From positions 1 through 27,813 of the forward strand of contig JAZDSV010000105.1 of NCBI GenBank assembly GCA_036784855.1: a stretch of 27,813 nucleotides of DNA, read 5' to 3'. A program made the translations under genes and the position numbers. This document shows, one piece after another, positions 11,701 to 20,676 of the stretch. Source of the stretch: Aphelidium insulamus. Taxonomy: Eukaryota; Aphelidiomycota; Aphelidea; Aphelidiaceae. Under the pieces are notes generated by a model, which worked only from the letters and a program-made list of their open reading frames with translations, ran no database searches and was not told where the DNA came from. Position 1 is the first letter of the stretch, and every line of letters begins with the position of its first letter.

Positions 11701-12969
11701 GTGCGTCAATTGATTTACCTGCCGTACGCGGACTGGCTCGCGTCGATGGACAGATTTGTTGAGGCACAGACCAATTATCGGCTGGCGGGACGCATGGATT
11801 TAGCGGTTGATGTTATGGAGCAATATCGGCAAGACTACAATAGTGCGCGAATGCCGTTACAGTGACGCCGCTTATTATTGCCACGTGATGGCCACCGAAT
11901 TAATCAGAGTGTTTCAGCCTTTATCGCAATTGGACTCTGAACTTGCGACTGCGGATTCTGCGACCGAGGAAGCTACTGGCGCCACAGTACGGCAGTACAA
12001 GCACTATTGTAGTCTTGCCGATATCTATCACATGTATCACCCGGTGCACCGATTCCTCGAAGACCCATTTACCACGCACTCGACTGAGGCACTGTTCCAC
12101 ATGGCTCGTCGGCTTTTCATATCACTGCGGCACGGGCGACCGTGGGACAGCCACCAGTTCCGGGTGTAAGTCTGCCGCATATTTTGGTGGCATTGGCTCG
12201 TCTGTGTCGACAAGTCGGGGCGTATAAATTTGGACGTTTCGTATGCGAACAGGCCCGACTGTCTCATCAGATTCCCGCCGCATGGAAACAGCAATTTGAC
12301 GTGGTGACATTGGCAATGCGTGGTAAACCGTTGTCGGACGGATCTGATGTTTGTCCCACCTGTTGGCAGTGCGGTGCCACAAATCCACTTTGGACACAGC
12401 CGTCGTCCACATCTGCAAGCACCCATGTTGATGGAGATATCCCTACAACCGATCCATTTTGCGTTCATTGTGGAAGTCCCTTTGTTGTGTCGGCCTTTTC
12501 TTACGAAACCGTGCCGGTGATCGAATTTGCGCCCGCCGCCGGTATCAGCCACGAGCAGGCCATGAAATGCTTACATAAGAGCCAAGCCCTGGCGGGAATC
12601 GGAACTGAGGCTAGCAGCGACACTCGCACGACAAACGGCCCGGATCGAATGGAGATAGCAGCCAGCGAAGTTCCGCCTACAGACGTGGACTTTGCATCTA
12701 CCGGCACCGCAAAACATACACAGTTATTGCGTCTGGACCGCGACGAATTACTGGCGTTAAATGTGGCAGACGTGATAATTGCAAGCACGGGCCGGCAAGG
12801 TGTTCCTGTTCGCTACTTCAAAATGGCACTACCGGGCACACCTATCCGAATGTGCAATCAATGCCATCACTTTTACCACGTAGAGGACTGGGAGTACCTG
12901 ATACTGCAACGAGATCAGTGCCCATTTTGCCGCGTACCCGTGCGTCGCGAAGACTTGAATGCACTCTAA
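8702..12969 (+). CDS. IFT122: Intraflagellar transport protein 122 (IFT-A core, WD40 plus TPR-like)
   Basis: This is an IFT-A complex subunit for retrograde ciliary transport and membrane-protein entry into cilia. Exons are 8702-8969, 9216-10665, 10713-11152 and 11248-12969, about 1,290 codons plus an unresolved 5' exon. WD40 blades come first (GTQLLAACSLHILVYNSANG, VSGGADRCVIVWSSKLEG, TATDFGLWSVENKS). Then come RIKCRDHVKKVAIYRDRLA, YIKVIGGPPGREGLLIGLK and NSVAWNTEHEG, helical repeats (HQGKFHD, AVEMYTDLNMWEYA, PYADWLASMDRF, HRFLEDPF) and C-terminal zinc-binding sites (CPTCWQCG, FCVHCGSPF, CNQCHHFYHVEDWEYLILQ, CPFC). One-base shifts break the frame at about 9373, 9699, 9906, 9943, 11840 and 12140; conserved IFT122 residues continue on both sides of each. 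From 12142 to the stop TAA at 12967-12969 the frame is clean. Intron 11153-11247 carries an (ACT)n run. Identity is certain; whether this copy is functional depends on whether the shifts are real. Confidence 0.96.
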
Positions 12970-13497
12970 ATACATCGTGAGGACTGTATACTTCTGCCAT
13001 ATATGAATATGCCAGCTCTGACAGTTGAAGAATGAATCCATGCAAACAATAAGATAGACGTACCTGTATGTGTGAATGTGTTGTGTGACTGTATGTATGT
13101 CTATAGTTAAATGTATGTATGCATGTCTGTGTGTAGGTAGTATGTACGTATGTATGTATGTGTATGTATGTATGTATGTGCGAGTATGTATGTGTATATG
13201 TATGTATGTGTCCAGCTCAACATAATGCAACATAGGTCATAGTAACCAGCATAAGCTCATGTATTCAGGTCAAGATATGGCCGACGTAAATAATTACATA
13301 CATGCAATTATTGCATAAATATCTATTATTATCCTCTATATCCTCTATATCTTATATATACACATACAGATATATATATATATATATATATATATGACAA
13401 TGTCTAGCTGCATAAATATCTACATTATGAACTTCCGAGCTAGAATATATGTATATGTATATATATATATATCTATATATACAGCGATATGGCCGTC
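12970..13497. repeat. Microsatellite-rich intergenic spacer: (TATG)n and (TA)n
   Basis: Between the IFT122 stop and the MITE lies a long imperfect TATG/TGTA tetranucleotide tract (about 13060-13215), then TA runs (about 13350-13395 and 13445-13480). Nothing coding is visible. The open frames there are repeat translations. Confidence 0.85.
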
Positions 13498-13500
13498 TAA

Positions 13501-13765
13501 GAGCATCTCCACCGCTAGATCTATTTCAAACAGACTTTTTGTTGCGGCTTCTGTCAGCATTCAGCGAGTGTGGCAACGACTCTCTTTTATTGTGGCGCAT
13601 GAGACGGCTATGGCACTGGCCGCGCGGCAGTCATTGACTCACTTTAATAAACTCCTTCTACATTTACAAAAAAGCAAATAGAACGGCGCGGTGGAGCAGG
13701 TTTTGTTCTATTTTTCTGTTTGAAATAGAATAGAACAGCAAATAGACCTAGCGGTGGAGATGCTC
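13501..13765. mobile_element. PIF/Harbinger-type MITE, 265 bp, TAA target duplication
   Basis: Perfect 18-bp terminal inverted repeats (GAGCATCTCCACCGCTAG at 13501-13518 and its complement at 13748-13765) are flanked on both sides by TAA (13498-13500 and 13766-13768). Inverted similarity continues inward: CTATTTCAAACAG on the left matches CTGTTTGAAATAG near 13718-13730. A 3-bp TAA/TWA duplication and a GAGCATCTCC-like terminus are hallmarks of PIF/Harbinger (Tourist-like) elements. At 265 bp and without a transposase frame it is non-autonomous. The intact terminal repeats suggest a fairly recent insertion. Confidence 0.9.
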
Positions 13766-13818
13766 TAAATGTCTATGTACAACAGAGACCTGCATTCTTA
13801 CCCATACCCATGGGTTTA

Positions 13819-13861
13819 CCCATAACCCACCCATGCCCATGGGTAATGGGTGGGTTATGGG
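13819..13861. repeat. 15-bp perfect inverted repeat (hairpin) in hAT left end
   Basis: CCCATAACCCACCCA (13819-13833) and TGGGTGGGTTATGGG (13847-13861) are perfect complements around a 13-nt spacer. The right arm also begins a GGG-N-GGG pattern that could fold as a quadruplex. It lies within the left subterminal region of the hAT element. Confidence 0.9.
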
Positions 13862-14031
13862 CACAGGATATTTGGAGGGGTGGGTAATGGGTGGGTACAG
13901 AGTTTTTGCACACCCATGGGTTAAATGCGGGTACTGTACAAATAAGTTGATATACTGGCAACAGCCTATTGGTAGGCATTGGATGCAATAGAGTGCAAGG
14001 ATTGTTTGCCATTTGTTCCCTTCAGGGATAG

Positions 14032-14358
14032 TTTGGCATAGTTTGTGTTTCATACGGTGCAGTGGTTGGGATTGTTTCTCTTCCTAAATGTCACAGGCAG
14101 ATATTGAGCGAATTGAGAGGCGGCAAGGATACTGCGGCATATGTACAAGCTTGTCAACAATTCCATAGGAATGCTCAGTTCCCTTTACTTGCGTGTGTTG
14201 TGAGGTCAGTCTTTTGTGTGCCGGCATCCAGTGCAGTCTCCAAAAATTGTTTTTCGGATGCGGTTAATATTATTACAAAAAAATGCAATCGCTTGAAGCC
14301 ACAAACTGTCAACGATTTGATGTTTTCCATGCAAATCACGACCTATGCTAAACAGTAA
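14032..14358 (+). pseudogene. hAT transposase C-terminal dimerisation domain fragment
   Basis: An open frame ending in TAA at 14356-14358 carries FPLLACVVRSVFCVPASSAV, then SKNCFSDAVNIITKK and NRLKPQTVNDLMF. This is the conserved hAT C-terminal dimerisation segment, whose family pattern is roughly FPxLA...IPASS..SER.FS.AG...TKKRNRL.P..V..L.F. The usual SER is SKN here, and KKR is KKC. The N-terminal zinc finger and the catalytic domain are missing, and upstream the frame closes at a TAG (14029-14031). It is a remnant, not an active transposase. Confidence 0.88.
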
Positions 14359-14632
14359 TAAATAAAACTTTATTTAATTTTTCTAATTTTATAGTATTAA
14401 AAGCATAATATAATGGGTAAGCATGATATAATTGGTAAAACATGGGTAAAACCCGGGTGTGAGAATGGATGGTGTGGGTATGGGTTGGTAAAGATTTTTG
14501 GGGTGGGTAATGGGTGGGTACAGGGTAAGCTTGGTGGGCATGGGTGGGTATTGTTTACTCCCATAACGCCTTTTCAGGTCTCTGATGTACAATACATAAC
14601 TTGCATAGCGGCGATTGCTATTCAAGCACACA

Positions 14633-15609
14633 ATGCAAATACTGGCCGCCATTGCCGCAGCATTGCTTTCCGGCGTCTCGGCCACGCCGCCACCGTCCTT
14701 TGTATTCTGGACACCCGGTGGCGTAGCAGCGGAGTCTACTTCAACTGGTGGTGCCGCTGATGCAATGCCGGCTCAAGGCGGCTTGGACGGGTGGCAGGTT
14801 GCTGCGCGCCGCCATTGCCAGTCCAGCGCTGCCGTCATTGTGCTGGCCTCTGTCGCCAACTGGGCCGAAGCGGTGGCACCCAATGGGCAAGCGGGGAAAG
14901 CAGAGCTGACGGTGCGTGTGTCTCGGTGGTTAAGATTTACATCCATGTCTAACGGACGGCGAGGGCAGAGCCGCTATGCCGAGGCACGCGAGCGGTTCAT
15001 TGTGGAGCAGTTGGTAGACCCTGAGCACCCCGCCACCGGCACTGACATTGACACGCTGGTCGGCGCCTCTATACGTGCCGCGTGTCAGGGACCAGCAGGT
15101 CAGGCGCTGCGTGAAGTGTCGGCGCCGTCCCTGCTACTGCCCACGGCTAGCGACACCGACAACGCACCCATGTTGTTGCGGTTGAGTGGCGGAGAGGAAC
15201 CGGTGGATGCGCAGCTGCTTGGACATTATCTAGACCTGCTGGAGGTGGTTGGTGGCTATCGAGTGGCGGTAGCGCTGGTCAATGGGGCCGTGGAGACTGT
15301 ATGTCCTCTGCGTGTGTGTGTGTGTGTGTGTGGTGTCTACATACTACATATTGACAATATATATGATAGCGCGGACCGGCACTGCACAAGCGCCAACTGG
15401 GCAACGGCACCGTGCCATCGTCGGTGACCGGCACCACGACCTCCGGCACCGTGTTCTTTGGACGCACGGCGATATTCAGCCCGGCCATCTTCATGGGACT
15501 GATTGTCACGCTGCTGGCGCTGCTGATTCTCCTGACGGGTGTGGCGTGGGTGTCCAGCATCCAGTCGCCCACGCGCTTCATGGCGCCGCGCAAGGTCAAG
15601 AAGCAGTGA
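14633..15609 (+). CDS. ATP6AP1/Ac45-like V-ATPase accessory subunit
   Basis: This is a probable type I membrane protein assisting V-ATPase assembly or targeting in acidic organelles. The ATG at 14633 starts MQILAAIAAALLSGVSA, a clear signal peptide. A luminal region of about 230 residues follows, then a membrane helix (IFMGLIVTLLALLILLTG) and a short cytosolic tail, SSIQSPTRFMAPRKVKKQ. The helix plus the S-[IL]-x-[ST]-x-x-RF tail matches the pattern at the C-terminus of Ac45/BIG1-type proteins; the luminal part I do not recognise by itself. Exon 1 is 14633-15298; exon 2 starts at 15370 (TAG acceptor) or 15391 (AAG acceptor), both in frame, and ends with TGA at 15607-15609. The intron starts with GTATGT and holds a (TG)n run. 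The product is about 301 residues. The convergent V-ATPase c gene 135 bp away supports the assignment. The upstream flank was replaced by a hAT insertion. Confidence 0.68.
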
Positions 15610-15744
15610 GAGCGTTGTATCCGGGTGCATTATACATATACAATATATATATATGTATGGCACAGAGTGGTGGAGAGGCAGCTTTTAATTAGTGTTGTGG
15701 TTGAGTGTATTGGTCGTACGTGCACAGGGCCCACACACGCCACA

Positions 15745-16654
15745 CTAGGTGCACTCGGCGCCGGTAGCCTTGGTGTTTAGAATGAGGGACACTGCGTGGC
15801 GATACAGTCAGTGCAAGTGTATTTGTGTGCGTATGTATAAATAATCAACCACACGCACCGATAAGGCCGTACAGACCCAACACTTCGGCAAAGATAAGAA
15901 TCAGAATCATCCCCACCTGCGCACATTATATCAGGGTATCTTATGGTATGTATGCAAGACGTACAAATATGCGCGGCTGCTGTGCAGATCCACGCACGCC
16001 GGCGTCACCGACAATACCGACAGCGAATCCGGCAGCCAGACCACTCAGACCCACACTGAGGCCGGCGCCGAGTTGCACAAATGCTCTACCCCATTAATTA
16101 TTATAATATATATCATATAAGCAAGTACTAGTATGCTTACGCAAACAGAGTCATGTCACGCTTGATGCCATCGGTTATGAGCGCGGCCACCACCAGACCG
16201 TAGATACCTGCACACGCAGTCAGTCATGGTATAGCATTGCATGTATTAGCACACTCCACTCACCGATAATACCGGCCATAATCACTGGCACCACGGACTT
16301 CATGATCAAATCAGGGCGCATCACACCCATGGCCATAATGCCGACGCCAGACTTGGCCGTGCCGTATGCCGCACCAAAGCCTGGCACAGAAACGTCAGTT
16401 TAATGTGCGCATGTAAGTGGGTGTGTATGTGCATGTGTGTGTGTAGGCATGGGGACAGCACACATACACGCCCACGCCACATGGATGGGAGACGTACATG
16501 AAAAGACTATGGCGGCAGTGCTGCCAAGGGCGCCAAAGAACGGGGCTGCCAGCCGGGTGAGTGAGTGAAAGACAGAGCTCAGAGCACATAGATGTAATCA
16601 CACACGCACACGCACACACACACCGTAGACGGGACAGTATTCTGTGGACGGCAT
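15745..16654 (-). CDS. ATP6V0C: V-type ATPase 16-kDa proteolipid subunit c
   Basis: This is the proton-carrying rotor subunit of the V-ATPase membrane sector. Seven exons (minus order): 16624-16654, 16498-16545, 16264-16380, 16141-16207, 15965-16085, 15859-15916 and 15745-15791. They join to 489 nt, a 162-residue protein of normal length. Four hydrophobic helices are seen. Landmarks are [87 protein letters not shown] and [12 protein letters not shown]. The last holds the essential proton-binding glutamate at residue 139, its usual position. The first exon encodes only ten residues ([10 protein letters not shown]), and its splice donor sits at the start of a (GT)n tract. The tail [10 protein letters not shown] extends a little past the common end. 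No frame breaks were found. The high intron number for so short a gene is notable. Confidence 0.96.
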
Positions 16655-17524
16655 GTTGCGCGGCAAAGTGCTGTGGTTGTGTGCTGTGTGTTAATGCGAT
16701 CAACCGATGCTGCGATTGTGCGTTCGAGGCGCTTAAATACTGCTTAATTGGCTTGATGCATTTGCTGGAGGCTGCACTTATGTATGCATATTTAAGAATC
16801 TCATCGAGCTGAATATTTGATATCCATGCAAGGGTCTACTCCGGCGTGCATGTCCATCCATTCTATACACCCTATGCCAAGCTGCATATTAAATATAATC
16901 CATATCATTGCAGTCTGGTGGACCTAACTTATCTTACTGCGAGAGAACTGTCGAGATATGTCTAACAACAATGTACGCAGTGCAATATTATTACGCAATG
17001 AATGCTGAAATCAAAAGAATACAGTTACGAATTCCGAGCGATATCGTTATTTTCGAGGCATTTTTCGCCACCGGAGAAATTTTATATTGTGCCTTACATA
17101 TGTATATATTTTATATATAGTTGGATAATAGCACTCCGACTCCATATAGACCCAGTGTCTTGAACAATGAAATTCTTCATGCTACCTGGCAAGGACTCAC
17201 CAGAATACATAGGTGGCCTGCAATAACCTAGATATTAAGCAGTTATAATTAAGCAAATGCAATCAGTAAATCATGCGTAGGTGACCTGCAATAAATGAGT
17301 AGTAAGGTAAGTAAGTAAGGAAAATGGTAGGAAAAGTAAAGCACCTACTTCAACACTGTCTAGGTTGGCTGTCAAGTAATCCAAGTAAGTAAGTGTAAAG
17401 TAAGTATATAAGTAAGTATATGTAAGTAAGTGATATAAGTAAAAAGTCGTGTATTGTGTTTTTAATAGCTGAACACTGTCCAAGTAGGATTAAATACTAA
17501 ATAACTTGACAGCCACAGACCAAA
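16655..17524. repeat. Divergent intergenic spacer with (TAAG)n tract and inverted repeat
   Basis: This gap between the start codons of V-ATPase c (-) and TRAP1 (+) should contain both promoters. I see an imperfect TAAG/GTAA tract at about 17295-17445, a near-duplicate of GTGGCCTGCAATAA / GTGACCTGCAATAA at about 17213 and 17281, and a perfect 12-bp inverted repeat (TGGCTGTCAAGT at 17366-17377; complement at 17504-17515). The right arm ends 9 bp before the TRAP1 ATG. Nothing coding is visible. Confidence 0.7.
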
Positions 17525-20015
17525 ATGCTGACGCGGTTGGCGCAACCAAATCGCGTGGTGGGCGCTGCTGTGCGTGCCCGCTGGATGCCGCGACAGCTTC
17601 AATATGCAGCTGGCGTTCGTAGCTTGTCCACCGCTGCTACTGCTGCTGCACAACTAGCCGACACAGCGCCGTCCACAGCGCCGGCAAACAGCAACGTGGA
17701 CACCCCCAAGGTAGATATACATATATATACATACATATCTACCGCTTACCCAGCTCACACCAGATTCAGGTGCCCTTTACAGCCAAGGTGTCTGGTGCCG
17801 CCACGCAGCACCAGTTCCAGGCCGAAACGCACAAGCTGCTGGACATCGTGGCCAACGCGCTCTACTCGGAGAAGCAGGTATTCTGCCGCGAGCTGATCTC
17901 CAATGCTGCGGACGCGCTGGAAAAGATGCGCCACCACCGGCTCACCTCATCTTCTGCCGCCGAGACGTCCAATGTTGTCTCTGCAGAGGAGCAGCACCAC
18001 GAACCGCTGGAGATTTGCATCGAGGTGGACAAGGATAGGAAAGAGTTTGCGCTGTATGACAATGGTATCGGGATGACGCGCGATGAGCTGGTGCAGCTAC
18101 TCGGCACCATCGCGCGCAGTGGCTCCAAGGCATTCGTGCAAGACGGTGCCAATGCTGACTCGGATGCAAAGCGCAGTATCATTGGTCAGTTTGGCGTGGG
18201 TTTCTACTCGGCGTTCATGGTGGGCGGGCGTATCAGCGTGTACACGCGCTCTGCCCGCGGTGGTCCCGGTCACTGCTGGACTTCTGATGGGTTCGTATAT
18301 ATACATTAATGTACATATATATGTGCTAGTGTATTATTATGTCTATAGTTGTTAATAGTATTGTAATATAAAATCGTCATAGCGGCGGCACGTATGAAAT
18401 CGCCGAGGCAGAAAATGTTCCAGTTGGCACGCGAATTGTTATTCAGCTCCGTGATGATTCCGCGGATTTCAGCTCCGAGTCCACCGTGGAAGCCGTGGTG
18501 AAAAAGTACAGCAACTTTGTCAACTTTCCCGTCAAGCTGAATGGCCGCACCATAAACACTGTGCAGCCTCTATGGACCATGGTACGTGTGTACTAATTGT
18601 ATTGTTGTTTTGCATTCGTTGTGCCTTTGGGCATACACTTACTTATGCCCAACATAGCTCACATTATAATGCTGTAGGAAAAGTCTCAGGTGACAGAGGA
18701 GCAGCACAAGCAGTTTTATCGCTTCATATCGGGCGCTTGGGACGCGCCACAGTATCGACTTCACTACAAGGCCGATGCACCGGTCCACATTGCCGCCATG
18801 CTTTATGTGCCCGAGCGTCACACTGAGCACTTGGGCATGGGACGCATGCAGTTCGGCGTCGATCTGTACTGCCGCCGCGTGCTGATCAAGCCCAAAGCCA
18901 CTGACCTGCTGCCCGAGTATCTGCGCTTTGTCAAGGGCGTGGTGGACTCTGAGGATCTGTCGGTGAATCTGAGCCGCGAGATGGTGCAGCAATCGGGCAC
19001 CGTGCGCAAACTACGCGACATTCTCACCACCAAAGTGCTCAAGTGGTTGCAGGACGAGGCGCGACGGGATGCCGGCAAGTACGACCAGTTTTTCCGCAAT
19101 TTCGGCAGCTTCCTACGTGAGGGTGTGTGCACGGCCACGGCACCGCAGCAACAGAAGGATCTGGCCAAACTGCTGCGTTACGAGTCCAGTGCCACAAAGG
19201 CCGGGGAGTTCACGTCGTTGGCCGAGTATGTAGAGCGCAAACCCAACGATCAAAAGTCCATCTATTACGCCATCAGTCCCACCAGGCAGTGGGCCGAGGA
19301 GAGTCCCTATGTGGAGCGCATGCGCTCAGCTGCACAGAATGCCGAAGTGCTGTATCTGCTGGGCGATCCGATGGACGAGTTTGTGGTGCAGAATCTGCGC
19401 GAATTTGACGGCTGTTCACTGGTCAGTGTTGACAGCGACGAAGCTGCATTCAACTCGCAGTCGGATGCCGCAAATGATGCCGCTACTCAGCAGCTCACAG
19501 ACACCCAGACGGAGCAGGTGCTGAGTCTGTTTCGCGAAACACTTGGCAAGGACAAACTCGCTAGTGTCAAGGTAATTATGGTTGACGGTCATATACAAAT
19601 AACTGCTGTATCGTACTCTTATCTTCAATGGTTACTTACAATACAGATGTCTCGCGGTCAGCACTCACACCCGGCGATTGTTACGGGCCACGAATCGCCC
19701 ACTGTGCGCAAACTGATGAAGATGGTGCCCACGTCGTCGCCGCTACTGGATGAGGCGCCACAACAACTGGAACTGAACCCGCAGCACCCGATCATCCGCG
19801 GGCTGGCCACCGCACTGGCGTCGACACAGCCAGCAACATCAGCATCAACATCAGATAATAGCACTGACCACCAGGACAAGAAAAAGCTGTGCGCCGATGT
19901 GGCACAGCAGGTGTACGACAATGCACTCATTGTGGCCGGTCTCATGGACGATCCGCGCGTCATGTTGAAGCGGTTGAATGTGCTGCTAGAGCGTTCGCTG
20001 AGCCAGGCGGCCTAG
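17525..20015 (+). CDS. TRAP1: Mitochondrial Hsp90 chaperone TRAP1
   Basis: This is an ATP-dependent Hsp90 of the mitochondrial matrix. Exons are 17525-17710, 17770-18290 (17764 is an alternative acceptor), 18383-18581, 18678-19571 and 19647-20015, giving about 722 residues. The N-terminus (MLTRLAQPNRVVGAAVRARW, then RSLSTAA) is Arg/Ala/Ser-rich without acids, a typical mitochondrial presequence. GHKL ATPase motifs follow: RELISNAADALEK, DNGIGMTRDEL, LGTIARSGSKAF and IGQFGVGFYSAFMV. The middle domain has NLSREMVQQSGTVRKLRDIL and LLRYESSATKAGEFTSL, and the C-terminal dimerisation part has LELNPQHPIIRGL and NALIVAGLMDDPR. AAC-AAA-ATG is a reasonable start context. Insertions relative to usual TRAP1 include a Ser/Ala/Glu loop after EKMRHHRL and a Ser/Thr-rich stretch near ASTQPATSAS. 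No frame breaks were found. The last intron (19572-19646) is 75 nt, a multiple of three, with no stop. Confidence 0.97.
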
Positions 20016-20576
20016 AATGTGCTTGCGTGTCACACTCGCCATACAGGAATACAACTAGAATTTAAATACGTATCGATTTACTTAAATATCACATTACAAC
20101 CTGTTTCATAGAGTTCCCACCGTAGGAGAAACCAGACATTGCTGATTATCATCGGCTTCATTGTTCCGTCGTCAGTACATAATTTACATACGTCTATCTT
20201 TTTCTTTAGTGCATAATCCATACGGCTCAATATATCTTTGCAGAGATAAGTGGCGGTAATACATTGCCGAAAAACACGAGATTAAATGCCTTCAAACCTA
20301 TTCGGATCGCAGAACTACCCTATGCTTAGTCTGGTTGTTCTCTGGCTGCTCGCTCAATGCCTGTAGAATACATGTAGTTTATCACTGTCAAGCAAGTAAT
20401 CTACCGCTGTACAAATCTTCACTACTGTGACATTTATATGTACTAACAGGCCTGCCTGATATGTGAAGAGTATGATTATCGATGCTTAAGATTACTTGCA
20501 CGGACTGTAGATCGTACTTTACTTTTGTACACCAACTATCTTGCCTTGGCTGTATGGCAATTGACCACACGCACCT

Positions 20577-20612
<36 letters not shown>

Positions 20613-20676
20613 ATGCGTGTGTAATAAATACTACAGCTTAAGTAAATACGCATAGCCACTGCCACCGCCAGTAATT
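20016..20676. other. Intergenic spacer with (TA)n run
   Basis: This AT-rich gap lies between the TRAP1 stop and the INTS11 start. A pure TA run lies at about 20578-20607, 70 bp before the INTS11 ATG. I see no gene, structured RNA or mobile element in it. Confidence 0.6.

Larger units (their letters stand above)
13783..14584 (+). mobile_element. hAT-family DNA transposon, 802 bp, internally deleted
   Basis: The ends are CAGAGACCTG (13783-13792) and its complement CAGGTCTCTG (14575-14584). They are flanked by an exact 8-bp target duplication ATGTACAA (13775-13782 and 14585-14592), the hAT signature. The middle holds a short transposase C-terminus with an AATAAATAAA polyadenylation-like stretch just after its stop (14357-14366). 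Both subterminal regions (about 13799-13925 and 14405-14555) are packed with TGGGTAATGGG/ACCCATG words, including a 24-nt direct repeat at 13877-13900 and 14500-14523. The perfect target duplication suggests a fairly young insertion. Most of the transposase is absent, so mobilisation would need an enzyme from elsewhere. Its left duplication starts 9 bp after the MITE end, and its right duplication ends 41 bp before the next gene's ATG. Confidence 0.95.

Noticed and set aside
13394-13681. Possible gene across the MITE
   Set aside because: The frame is TA-repeat translation followed by MITE sequence. It has no transposase motifs.
13801-13930. Telomere-like or CRISPR-like repeat
   Set aside because: The GGGT/ACCC words are irregular, lack constant spacers, and lie exactly within the hAT ends, so they are subterminal transposon repeats.
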